DNA of 64,000 bases from Pseudomonas sp. Root562. Its GTDB lineage: Bacteria; Pseudomonadota; Gammaproteobacteria; Pseudomonadales; Pseudomonadaceae. The position numbers and the translations under genes are program-made. The notes below the pieces were generated by a model. It did no database searches. It was not told the DNA's origin and saw only the letters and a program-made list of their open reading frames with translations. Positions 53,259-61,016 of the stretch are shown here, one piece after another. Location: the NCBI RefSeq assembly GCF_001427125.1, contig NZ_LMGK01000022.1, positions 224,126-288,125 on the forward strand, written 5' to 3'. The first letter of the stretch is position 1. Every line of letters begins with the position of its first letter.

Positions 53259-53289
53259 AAGGCCGCATCCTTTGCCGAGTGCGGCCTTT
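53258..53289. terminator. Terminator between fpvR and pvdQ
   Basis: AAAGGCCGCA and TGCGGCCTTT are perfect 10-bp arms with a 12-nt loop starting at the fpvR stop. A-run and T-run on opposite sides allow use from both strands. Confidence 0.85.
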
Positions 53290-53311
53290 CATTCAACGGC
53301 TGCAGCGGTGT

Positions 53312-55657
53312 TTACTGTGCCGCCACCTTCCCGGTTCTTTCATCCTGCTCGCGCAGGGTCATGGCCTGATAGTGCGGATCGGCCTGGATCTGTTGCTCGG
53401 TAAACGGCAGCACACTCAACTGTTTTTTCGAAAATGCCTCAGTCTGATCCCGCGCGTACTTCGAAGACGGGTCACTGGAGAGCGAGAACGCCAACACACC
53501 TTTGGCCTGCGGACCGTTCTCATCGAACGTCACCACCTGCAAGTAGCTGGTGCCGCTGACAACTTCGCGTTTGCCGTCGCTGCGGGGCACACTCTGGATG
53601 GCGTTGTAGACGCCCAATGTTCCCGGCCCACCGTGAATCGGCGTTTGCTGGCCACCGCTGCTGACGACTTGAACATCACCCCAGCGCGTGGCCTGCTTCA
53701 GCCCGGAGGCGTTGACCTGCTCCACCGAGGCCAACATCGCCTGGCGCAACGCTTGCACCACGTGCGGACGATCGAGCGCCAAACCCCGTGGCGTGTGTTG
53801 CGGGTCTTTGGGATCGAACGCTACACGCCAGACATCCGGGATTTGCAGCAAAGGTTCCATGACATTCTGGAAGTGTACGAAGCCCAGGCCACTGTCCAGA
53901 TTTGCCTTGCGGTCCCAGGCCTTGAAACTGGCGCACAGCGGGGCCAGCGTTTTCGCATCGGTGCCAAGACCATCGGCGCAGAACTGCAGCAGGTCCGGCA
54001 TCACTTGTGCGGCCTGATAGACCTGATCATCCATCACCATGTGTTGCAGATCCTGCGCGCTGAGCGTTCCCGCCTGGGTCAGTCTGCCCAACCGTTGCAG
54101 GGCGAATCGCGAACGCAAACCCAATGGCTGATTGTCCTGGCTGATCAGCGGCGAGTAACCGGTCAACGGTTGCGCCGGGTTGACCATCCAAGCCGAATCA
54201 TTGGAATGCTGCACAAAGTCCTTGCGCAACAGTTGCGGCAGCTTGTCTGCTGCATAAATGCCTTTCTGCGCGGCCCGCGGGTCAATGTCCCACGCGCACG
54301 CACTGTTCGAACCGTCGAGAATGATCATTTCCAGACCGATACGCGGATCGCTGCACTGCGCCAGTTTCTCGGCACTGACGTTGGGCACCACCGACAGATT
54401 CATGTACAGGGTTTGCCCCTTGTCATCCGCCGCCAGCGTATTGACCCAAGGGATGCCCTGGATCTTGTTGACACTGGCCTGAAACGCTTCAAGGCTATCA
54501 GCGCGATTCATCGCGTACCACTGGGCCAACACCCGATCGTTTTCCAGGTTGGCATCACGCAGGCTGTAGGCAAACTGGTTATCCCAATCCAGTTTGCCGG
54601 GCCATTGCACGATCGGGCCGAACTGCGAGCTGTACACCACGTGGGAAATGGCTTTGACCGTTCCATCGGCTTGCTTCACATCGACGGTCAGTGCTTGCCT
54701 GTGCATCGGCAGTGACTTACCGTCGAGCAGATAGCGGGTCGGATCCTTTGGATCGAGTTGCAAGCGGTACAGGGTGAAATGCTTGGACGTGTCCACGGTG
54801 TGGGTCCAGGCCAAATGCCGGTTGAAACCGATATTGATCAACGGCAGGCCCGGCAATGCAGCCCCCATCACATCCAGTTTGCCCGCAATAGTCAGGTGCA
54901 TCTGATAGAAACGCATGCCGCCGACCCACGGAAAATGAGGGTTTGCCAACAACATGCCACGGCCGTTGAAGGAGCGCTCGCTGCCCACCGCCACCGCATT
55001 GCTGCCGCGGTCGAGGGCAAAACGCTGCAGGCGCGAAGCAGCCAGCTGAAATGACGCGCGCTCACCGGCATGGGTGGCGACGGCAGTCGGGGGTGTCGCC
55101 CCCGCCACCGCCTCGGCAAATTGCCCGATCCCCCCTTCGACCAACAGCCGTCGAGTCAACTTGACCAGGTCCGTGGTGGTGATTTCCCGCACCCAGTCGC
55201 CCTGACATTGCGCCGGTAGCCCCTGCCCTCGGCTTTGCGACAGGAATCGGTTGTAGCCGGCCACATAACCTTCCATCAGTTCGCGCACTTCAGGGGTTTG
55301 TGCCCGCCAGAACCCGCTGACCGCCTGCTCTGTGTTCAAGCCATTGAAAAACAAGTCGCTGGCCAGGTTTGCTCGCTCTTCCAACGTGAATTGATCAGGG
55401 CCGAAATAACGCGAGCGTTGACCGTTCACCGTGACGATCTCATTCGCCAGCAAACACAGGTTATCCTGAGCGTAGGCATAGCCGATGCCATAACCGAGCC
55501 CTCGCTCGTTTTCGGCACGAATGTGCGGAACACCGAACGTGGTCCGGCGGATATCGGCACTCGCCTGCTCAGGCTGGCTGCGTGCATTCGCCGCGAGACT
55601 GAGCCCCAAGAACAAACCTGCCAGGCTCAACCTGGTTAACTGGCTGGAAATAATCAC
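53312..55657 (-). CDS. pvdQ: Acyl-homoserine lactone acylase PvdQ
   Basis: 781 residues from the GTG at 55657, preceded by AGGAG at 5 nt; the frame is open to 55705. A signal peptide (about residues 1-25) precedes the Ntn-hydrolase precursor. The nucleophile Ser219 is in LDRGSNAVAVGS, where self-cleavage frees the beta-chain; following text (LLANPHFPW, QMHLTIAGKLDVMGAALPG, LAWTHTVDTSKHFTLYRL) tracks P. aeruginosa PvdQ closely. PvdQ acts in the periplasm, removing the fatty acid from the pyoverdine precursor, and also cleaves long-chain AHL signals. A match to the PvdS promoter lies 70 bp upstream. Confidence 0.92.
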   Translation of the reverse strand: MIISSQLTRLSLAGLFLGLSLAANARSQPEQASADIRRTTFGVPHIRAENERGLGYGIGYAYAQDNLCLLANEIVTVNGQRSRYFGPDQFTLEERANLASDLFFNGLNTEQAVSGFWRAQTPEVRELMEGYVAGYNRFLSQSRGQGLPAQCQGDWVREITTTDLVKLTRRLLVEGGIGQFAEAVAGATPPTAVATHAGERASFQLAASRLQRFALDRGSNAVAVGSERSFNGRGMLLANPHFPWVGGMRFYQMHLTIAGKLDVMGAALPGLPLINIGFNRHLAWTHTVDTSKHFTLYRLQLDPKDPTRYLLDGKSLPMHRQALTVDVKQADGTVKAISHVVYSSQFGPIVQWPGKLDWDNQFAYSLRDANLENDRVLAQWYAMNRADSLEAFQASVNKIQGIPWVNTLAADDKGQTLYMNLSVVPNVSAEKLAQCSDPRIGLEMIILDGSNSACAWDIDPRAAQKGIYAADKLPQLLRKDFVQHSNDSAWMVNPAQPLTGYSPLISQDNQPLGLRSRFALQRLGRLTQAGTLSAQDLQHMVMDDQVYQAAQVMPDLLQFCADGLGTDAKTLAPLCASFKAWDRKANLDSGLGFVHFQNVMEPLLQIPDVWRVAFDPKDPQHTPRGLALDRPHVVQALRQAMLASVEQVNASGLKQATRWGDVQVVSSGGQQTPIHGGPGTLGVYNAIQSVPRSDGKREVVSGTSYLQVVTFDENGPQAKGVLAFSLSSDPSSKYARDQTEAFSKKQLSVLPFTEQQIQADPHYQAMTLREQDERTGKVAAQ

Positions 55658-55726
55658 ACTCGCTCCTGATCGAAAAACAATGGTCACAGTTCTGCGTACT
55701 GACACGCACTGCGCATCCTTTCAGGG

Positions 55727-55749
55727 ACGAAGCAAACGACAAAAATTTA
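55727..55749 (-). promoter_or_regulatory. PvdS (iron-starvation sigma) promoter of pvdQ
   Basis: On the minus strand CCTAAAT (ending at 55745) is followed after 15 bp by CGT (55729-55727). The known PvdS box is (G/C)CTAAAT and CGT about 16 bp apart. It lies 70 bp before the pvdQ start, in an intergenic region, so pvdQ is probably induced with pyoverdine genes under iron limitation. Confidence 0.6.
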
Positions 55750-55905
55750 GGAGAATGAACTGCCATCCAGAGGCGCCCGACAGAGCGGTGACGTAATGAC
55801 GACGAAATTTCTACATTCAAGTCTTCATTATTTGGGTCGCTCATACGTCTTGTTATGCAAGAGCGCCCCATTTTTCCTGATCAGGCTCTGAAAAGGAGTT
55901 TTGCA

Positions 55906-56277
55906 ATGTACAACTCGCATCTGCCAACGGACGGTAGCAACGCGCCAAAGAGCACCTCCATTGGGGTCGGCGTTTTCGACCAGCGTACCGAGCGCAATGG
56001 CAACGAGAGGATTCGCTTCCTGCTCAAAAGCTTTGGCTTGCGAACGAGTCTGATTCGCCTGAAAGTCATCGACGCTTTGCTGACAGCCGCCGAAAGCGAC
56101 CGCAGCCTGGGCGTGCGCGGTGTACACAGTCATTTGCTGGAACTGGATATTCCCCTGTCCTTTCTGAGTGTGCGCGAGGTGTTGAAACGTCTGTGCAGCG
56201 AAGGCGTGATCGTCCTCAACCCGGACAAAAGCTACAGCCTCGACCCACGGGCCGCCGCGGTGCTGCACAACGATTGA
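55906..56277 (+). CDS. Fur-like winged-helix protein without the metal/dimer domain
   Basis: 123 residues, ATG at 55906 with AAGGAG 7 nt upstream. Residues 46-112 resemble the Fur winged helix (FGLRTSLIRLKVIDALLTAA... VREVLKRLCSEGVIVL). The C-terminal domain of Fur/Zur that holds the HHH site and dimer interface is missing; the chain ends a few residues after the wing. The first 40 residues are polar and probably disordered. In pseudomonads similar proteins are described as Fe2+/Zn2+ uptake regulators, but metal binding is doubtful from this sequence. It lies next to pvdQ, divergent from it. Confidence 0.65.
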   Translation: MYNSHLPTDGSNAPKSTSIGVGVFDQRTERNGNERIRFLLKSFGLRTSLIRLKVIDALLTAAESDRSLGVRGVHSHLLELDIPLSFLSVREVLKRLCSEGVIVLNPDKSYSLDPRAAAVLHND

Positions 56278-56301
56278 TCAAGTGGCCTTGAGCCTCACGG
56301 C

Positions 56302-56490
56302 TCAGGGCTTCACCTTGCGGCGCATCACGCCATTGATCACGACCACGATCACCGCCACGCCAATGGCGATGTACTGGAACAGTTTTTCACTGATGACACC
56401 GGTGTTCTGCAAATACGAAAGGCCAAACATGATTCCCAGGACCACCAGGGAGATCAGAATCGAATATTTCAAACGTTGCGACTGGGTCAT
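56302..56490 (-). CDS. Small two-helix membrane protein, 62 residues
   Basis: ATG at 56490 with AGGA 7 nt upstream. Hydrophobic stretches at about residues 11-25 (ILISLVVLGIMFGLSYL) and 38-55 (YIAIGVAVIVVVINGV) are two membrane helices; the C-terminus is MRRKVKP. No family recognised. It is convergent with the Fur-like gene. Confidence 0.65.
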   Translation of the reverse strand: MTQSQRLKYSILISLVVLGIMFGLSYLQNTGVISEKLFQYIAIGVAVIVVVINGVMRRKVKP

Positions 56491-56777
56491 TGCAGTTCCT
56501 GAATCTGAATAAGTGTATGCGCTGTGTACCCGATTGCTGCCAGATCCCTGCCGTTCAGTGGGGATGGGCGTTGCAACCGGGGCCACATGTTACATCAACT
56601 GCCTGAGCGCCGCCCCGGCTGACAAATTTGTCATGCCGCCCTCATCTGCCTGACAGCCTTGATCTACGATAATAGGGCTGCACTGCGCCGTAGTACTTTG
56701 AAACAAACCATGAATGCCTGCCCGGAAAAACCGGTCAGAATGCGTTTTTTCGCCCGCAATCCGAGACTTGACCCGTC

Positions 56778-57224
56778 ATGCGAAACTCTCTGCGTCTGGC
56801 TGCCTTGAGCGCCCTCTTCATTTCTTCCCTGGCCCAGGCCGCTGACCTGATCCCGATCGAAGTCCACCGCGACGCCAATTGCGGCTGCTGCAAAAAATGG
56901 ATCACTCACCTGGAAGCCAACGGCTTCAAGGTCGAGGACCACGTCGAAGCCAACATGAGTGAGTTCAAGCAACAGCATGGCGTACCGCCGCGTCTGGCGT
57001 CTTGCCACACCGGGCTGGTCAACGGCAAATTCGTTGAAGGCCATGTCCCGGCCGATCAGGTGCTGGCCCTGAGCAAACGCGACGACCTGCTGGGCGTGGC
57101 CGCGCCCGGCATGCCCATGGGCTCGCCCGGCATGGAGATGGACGGCATGAGCGATGCCTATCAGGTGATCGGCCTGAAAAAGGACGGCACGGATGTGGTC
57201 GTGGCCGACTACCCGGCCCATTGA
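56778..57224 (+). CDS. DUF411 metal-binding protein
   Basis: 148 residues with a signal peptide (cleavage near AQA-AD). The DUF411 signature Cys motif is HRDANCGCCKKWI (Cys-x-Cys-Cys), with a second Cys in RLASCHTGLVNGKFVEGHVP. The chain ends with a Met/Gly-rich stretch (GMPMGSPGMEMDGM) typical of copper-handling proteins. It probably binds Cu(I) in the periplasm. The stop overlaps the start of yqaA by 4 bp, so both are expressed together. Confidence 0.88.
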   Translation: MRNSLRLAALSALFISSLAQAADLIPIEVHRDANCGCCKKWITHLEANGFKVEDHVEANMSEFKQQHGVPPRLASCHTGLVNGKFVEGHVPADQVLALSKRDDLLGVAAPGMPMGSPGMEMDGMSDAYQVIGLKKDGTDVVVADYPAH

Positions 57225-57658
57225 TTTTCGGCGCCTATATCGGTTTGTTCCTGGCGGCATTTGGTGCCGCGACCTTGTTGCCGTTGCAGTCCGAAGCCCT
57301 GCTGGTGGGCTTGCTGCTCAGCGACAAATACTGGCTATGGGCATTGTTGGCAGTGGCGACACTGGGCAATGTCCTCGGCTCGCTGGTGAACTGGTGGTTG
57401 GGCCGCGCCGTTGAACGCTACCGTGACCGGCGCTGGTTCCCGGTCAGCCCTGCTCACCTGGAAAAAGCCCGTATCCACTATCAGCGCTACGGACATTGGT
57501 CACTGCTGCTCAGTTGGCTGCCGATCATCGGCGACCCGCTGACGCTGGTGGCCGGTGTGTTGCGTGAGCCGCTGGGGCGATTCCTGCTGATCGTGACCCT
57601 GGCCAAGGGCGCACGCTATGGCGTACTGGCATTGGCCACTTTGGGCTGGATGGGTTGA
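57221..57658 (+). CDS. YqaA-type DedA-like membrane protein
   Basis: 145 residues beginning at a TTG (57221) that overlaps the DUF411 stop (TTGA). Four hydrophobic segments surround the conserved YqaA core LPLQSEALLVGLLL, GNVLGSLVNWWLGR and LLLSWLPIIGDPLTLVAGVLR. The family is a small relative of DedA flippase-like proteins; the exact role is unknown. Translational coupling to DUF411 suggests both act in metal or envelope stress. Confidence 0.85.
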   Translation: MIFGAYIGLFLAAFGAATLLPLQSEALLVGLLLSDKYWLWALLAVATLGNVLGSLVNWWLGRAVERYRDRRWFPVSPAHLEKARIHYQRYGHWSLLLSWLPIIGDPLTLVAGVLREPLGRFLLIVTLAKGARYGVLALATLGWMG

Positions 57659-57741
57659 ACCAACCGTGGTGGCGATTGCCTGTTTAATGTCGCCCTAATC
57701 ATGCCGATCCAGGATCGGCGGATTTCCAATGGAGTTCACCC

Positions 57742-58764
57742 ATGCCCTTGACCCGCTCACACTGGTTTGCCGGCCTGCTGCTCACCGCCGCACTGCCGGC
57801 CCTTGCCGCTGAAGGCCCGGCGTACGGTCCTGAATTACAAGGTTTTGCATACCCTTACACCGTCAAACACTTTGCCTTCCAATCCCAGGGCAAATCCCTG
57901 CAAATGGGTTACATGGACGTCGCCGCCCATGGCAAGGCCAACGGGCGCAGCGTGGTGCTGATGCACGGCAAGAATTTCTGCGGGGCCACCTGGGAAACCT
58001 CGATCAAGGCACTGAGTGACGCCGGTTACCGGGTCATCGCCCCGGACCAGATCGGTTTCTGCACATCCAGCAAGCCTGACCACTATCAGTACACGTTCCA
58101 GCAATTGGCGAGCAACACCCAGCAATTGCTCAAAGCCCTCGGCATCCAGAAAGCCACCCTGCTCGGCCACTCTACCGGTGGCATGCTCGCCACCCGCTAT
58201 GCGCTGCAGTATCCCGATCAGGTTGAACAACTGGCGATGGTCAATCCCATCGGCCTGGAAGACTGGAAGGCCCTCGGCGTCCCGTACCGCACCGTCGATC
58301 AGTGGTACGAACGTGAGCTGAAGGTCAACGCGCAGGGCATTCATGATTATCAGCGCAGCACCTATTACGACGGGCGCTGGAAACCGGAGTTTGATCGTTG
58401 GGTAGACATGTACGCCGGTCTGGCCAAAGGCCCTGGCAAGGCTCAGGTCGCATGGAACTCGGCACTGATCTACGACATGATCTTCACCCAGCCGGTGTAT
58501 TACGAGTTCAAGGACTTGAAGATGCCGACCCTGTTGTTGATCGGCACGGCCGACAGCACCGCCATCAACAAGGACCTCGCTTCACCCGAGGTCAAGGCGA
58601 AGATCGGCCGTTACGACGTACTCGGCAAGCAGGTGGCAAAACTGATTCCCCAATCGACACTGGTCGAATTCCCCGGCATGGGCCACGCCCCGCAAATGGA
58701 AGAACCGGCGCAATTCCACAAGGCCCTGCTCGACTGGCTGAACAAAACCAACCCTGTGCGTTAA
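57742..58764 (+). CDS. Secreted alpha/beta hydrolase
   Basis: 340 residues with signal peptide (cleavage near ALA-AE). The canonical fold elements are clear: VVLMHGKNFCGATWE oxyanion segment, nucleophile GHSTGG in ATLLGHSTGGMLATRY, acid Asp in LLLIGTADSTA and His in FPGMGHAPQME. Homologues hydrolyse esters or epoxides in the periplasm; the substrate is unknown. The gene is monocistronic with a repeat element after it. Confidence 0.82.
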   Translation: MPLTRSHWFAGLLLTAALPALAAEGPAYGPELQGFAYPYTVKHFAFQSQGKSLQMGYMDVAAHGKANGRSVVLMHGKNFCGATWETSIKALSDAGYRVIAPDQIGFCTSSKPDHYQYTFQQLASNTQQLLKALGIQKATLLGHSTGGMLATRYALQYPDQVEQLAMVNPIGLEDWKALGVPYRTVDQWYERELKVNAQGIHDYQRSTYYDGRWKPEFDRWVDMYAGLAKGPGKAQVAWNSALIYDMIFTQPVYYEFKDLKMPTLLLIGTADSTAINKDLASPEVKAKIGRYDVLGKQVAKLIPQSTLVEFPGMGHAPQMEEPAQFHKALLDWLNKTNPVR

Positions 58765-58855
58765 TTGAGGCAAGGCTGAAGGCGGTGCCAATGACGCTGA
58801 TTGGCGATTCGTGGGGTCAGCCCGTTCGTGTACTCAACGGATACCGCGTTATCGT

Positions 58856-58932
58856 TCATCGCGAGCAAGCTTTGCTCCTACAGGAGCCCAGACATTGAAG
58901 CGACCTGTAGGAGCAAAGCTTGCTCGCGATGA
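58856..58932. repeat. Perfect 29-bp inverted repeat (REPIN-like)
   Basis: Arms 58856-58884 and 58904-58932 are exact reverse complements with a 19-nt loop. The left arm begins TCATCGCGAGCAAGCTTTGC; the GCGAGCAAGC core is the same class of sequence as other intergenic repeats in this window. It sits after the hydrolase stop. Confidence 0.88.
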
Positions 58933-59253
58933 GACCCGTACTCATGGCGACCACCCAAGAGCCTGCACTGCAATGGTGCATTGCCGCTGTTCACTGACGC
59001 ACACCGATGTGACAGTACTGCTTCATTTCCTGACAAAACTGCAAAAAAACCTGCCCTTCGTCGGTGCGTAAGCCCTCAAATCCGGCACGCTCGTACCTCG
59101 TCAACCGATTGTCGAACAATTTTGCCATCTGCACTTTACCGCTCTAACTTCTGGCCTAGACTCATTTTCGGGGGGTAAAACCAGTCGGTCACAAAGTGGG
59201 AAAAAAGTCGAAACTTTTGCTACGCGTGGTCGGTCGACTAAAAGGAAGCTGCG

Positions 59254-59391
59254 ATGCGACTGGTGCAATCCTTGCAATGGCTACTCCACCCATCTTGCTA
59301 CAGCGCATTGGGCAGCGCTTGCTCACTGATGCGCAGCGCTTCAGCGCCCGGCCACAGGATTTGGCCACGAAACACCGTCTGCCAGGCCTAA
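59254..59391 (+). CDS. Possible leader ORF upstream of glgA, 45 codons
   Basis: An ATG with AAGGAAG 6 nt upstream opens MRLVQSLQWLLHPSCYSALG and ends 26 bp before glgA. Cys- and Ser-rich without known motif. Position suggests a leader peptide or simply a chance frame. Weak evidence. Confidence 0.2.
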   Translation: MRLVQSLQWLLHPSCYSALGSACSLMRSASAPGHRIWPRNTVCQA

Positions 59392-59417
59392 GAAGATCAA
59401 CAACGCGGGAGATTCAT

Positions 59418-61004
59418 ATGATTAGTGCGGCTTTAGATGTTCAGGGAGAACGTGCTCATCAGCATGTCGGCGAATCAAGCACTGTGAGTGCACCGGCTTC
59501 CCAATCGATCAGCGTTCCCGGCACCAAGACACTGGCTCCCGTGGCCAGCCGAAATCCGAACAAGAAAAAAGTCTTGTTCGTGACCTCGGAAATCGCCGAC
59601 CTGGTGAAAACCGGTGGTTTGGGCGACGTTTCCGCTGCACTGCCCCGCGCCATGGCGCACTTGCACGACGTGCGGGTGTTGATTCCCGGTTACCCGCAAG
59701 TGCTGCACAGCGAAAATCCGATTCACATCATTGGCGAGCTTGGCGGTCATGCCGCATTGCCGCCGTGCAAGATCGGGCGCATGGACATGCCCGATGGCTT
59801 GGTCATTTACGTGTTGATCTGCCCTGAACTCTACGAGCGCGAAGGTTCGCCTTATGGCGCCAACAATGGCCGCGACTGGCCGGACAATCACATTCGTTTC
59901 GCCCGCCTCGGTCTGGCCGCTGCCGATATCGCCGCCAACCTCGCCCAAATCCACTGGTGCCCGGACCTGGTGCACGCCCACGATTGGCCGGCCGGCCTGG
60001 CGCCTGCCTATATGCACTGGCGCGGGCAGCGTACCCCGACGCTGTTCACCATCCATAACCTCGCCTATCAAGGCGTGACCAGCCTGGGTTCCTGCCCGGA
60101 ACTGGGTATTCCCCATCACGCGCTGCAACAGGAAGGCATGGAATTCTACGGCAAGATGTCGTTCCTCAAGGCCGGCATGGCCTACTCGAGCCACATCACC
60201 ACCGTCAGCGCGACCTACGCCCAGGAAATCACCACACCGGATTTCGGCTGCGGTCTCGACGGCTTTCTCGCCGCCAAGACCCAGCAAGGTTTGCTCAGCG
60301 GCATTCCCAACGGTATCGATGAAAGCTGGGACGCCGCCACTGACGCGCACCTGCTCTGCCCGTTCAGCATCGGTGACTGGGACGGCAAGGCCGCCAACGC
60401 CGCCCATGTACGCGAGTTGTTTGGCCTCGACGACTCCGAAGGTCCACTGTTTGCCGTGGTTTCACGTCTGGTTTACCAGAAAGGCCTGGACCTTACCGAA
60501 GCGGTTTCCGAATACATCGTCAAATCCGGTGGCCAGATCGCGATCATCGGTCGTGGCGAGCCGGAAGAAGAACAAGCGATGCGCGAGCTGGCCTTGCGGT
60601 TCCCCGGGCAGATCGGCGTGCGCATCGGCTTTAACGAAACCGATGCCCGGCGCATGTTCGCCGGCAGCGATTTCCTGTTGATGCCTTCACGCTATGAACC
60701 TTGCGGCCTGAGCCAGATGTACGCCCAGCGCTTCGGCTCCCTGCCGGTGGCGCGCAATACCGGGGGCCTGGCCGACACCATTGAAAACGGCGTGACCGGT
60801 TTCCTGTTCGATGAATCCACGGTCGAGAGTTATCAGGAAGCCCTGAGCCGCGCGTTCAAGGTCTTCGCATTTCCGGACTTGTTGCACGCCATGCGTTGCC
60901 GAGCCATGGCAGCACCGTTCAACTGGTGCAAAGCCGTCGAACCCTATGCCGAACTCTATGAACAACTGGTGGCCAAGGCCTTGGGGAAATCGCACAAACA
61001 ATAA
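59418..61004 (+). CDS. glgA: Glycogen synthase GlgA
   Basis: 528 residues from the ATG at 59418 (GGGAGA upstream). After a 50-residue polar extension, the GT5 fold begins with KKVLFVTSEIADLVKTGGLGDVSAAL, including the ADP-glucose-binding KTGGL. The C-terminal domain holds FAGSDFLLMPSRYEPCGLSQMYAQRFG and GGLADTIENGVTGFLF. It extends alpha-1,4-glucan from ADP-glucose. The long N-terminal extension before the KTGGL motif is common in pseudomonads. It heads a tight operon: 12 bp to treZ. Confidence 0.93.
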   Translation: MISAALDVQGERAHQHVGESSTVSAPASQSISVPGTKTLAPVASRNPNKKKVLFVTSEIADLVKTGGLGDVSAALPRAMAHLHDVRVLIPGYPQVLHSENPIHIIGELGGHAALPPCKIGRMDMPDGLVIYVLICPELYEREGSPYGANNGRDWPDNHIRFARLGLAAADIAANLAQIHWCPDLVHAHDWPAGLAPAYMHWRGQRTPTLFTIHNLAYQGVTSLGSCPELGIPHHALQQEGMEFYGKMSFLKAGMAYSSHITTVSATYAQEITTPDFGCGLDGFLAAKTQQGLLSGIPNGIDESWDAATDAHLLCPFSIGDWDGKAANAAHVRELFGLDDSEGPLFAVVSRLVYQKGLDLTEAVSEYIVKSGGQIAIIGRGEPEEEQAMRELALRFPGQIGVRIGFNETDARRMFAGSDFLLMPSRYEPCGLSQMYAQRFGSLPVARNTGGLADTIENGVTGFLFDESTVESYQEALSRAFKVFAFPDLLHAMRCRAMAAPFNWCKAVEPYAELYEQLVAKALGKSHKQ

Positions 61005-61016
61005 GAGGTTTTGCAA

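Larger units (their letters stand above)
58765..59417. other. Long intergenic region before glgA
   Basis: About 650 bp. It holds the 29-bp-arm inverted repeat at 58856-58932, then mostly structureless sequence. A promoter-like CTAGACT at 59156-59162, near the RpoS/sigma-70 -10 shape, precedes a possible 45-codon leader frame (59254-59391). The glgA ribosome-binding site GGGAGA is at the end. No other gene is convincing. Confidence 0.4.

Noticed and set aside
53279..54715. A 478-codon open frame antisense to pvdQ
   Set aside because: It lies wholly inside pvdQ on the other strand and reads as low-complexity Arg/Leu/Gln-rich text, the usual shadow of a GC-rich gene.
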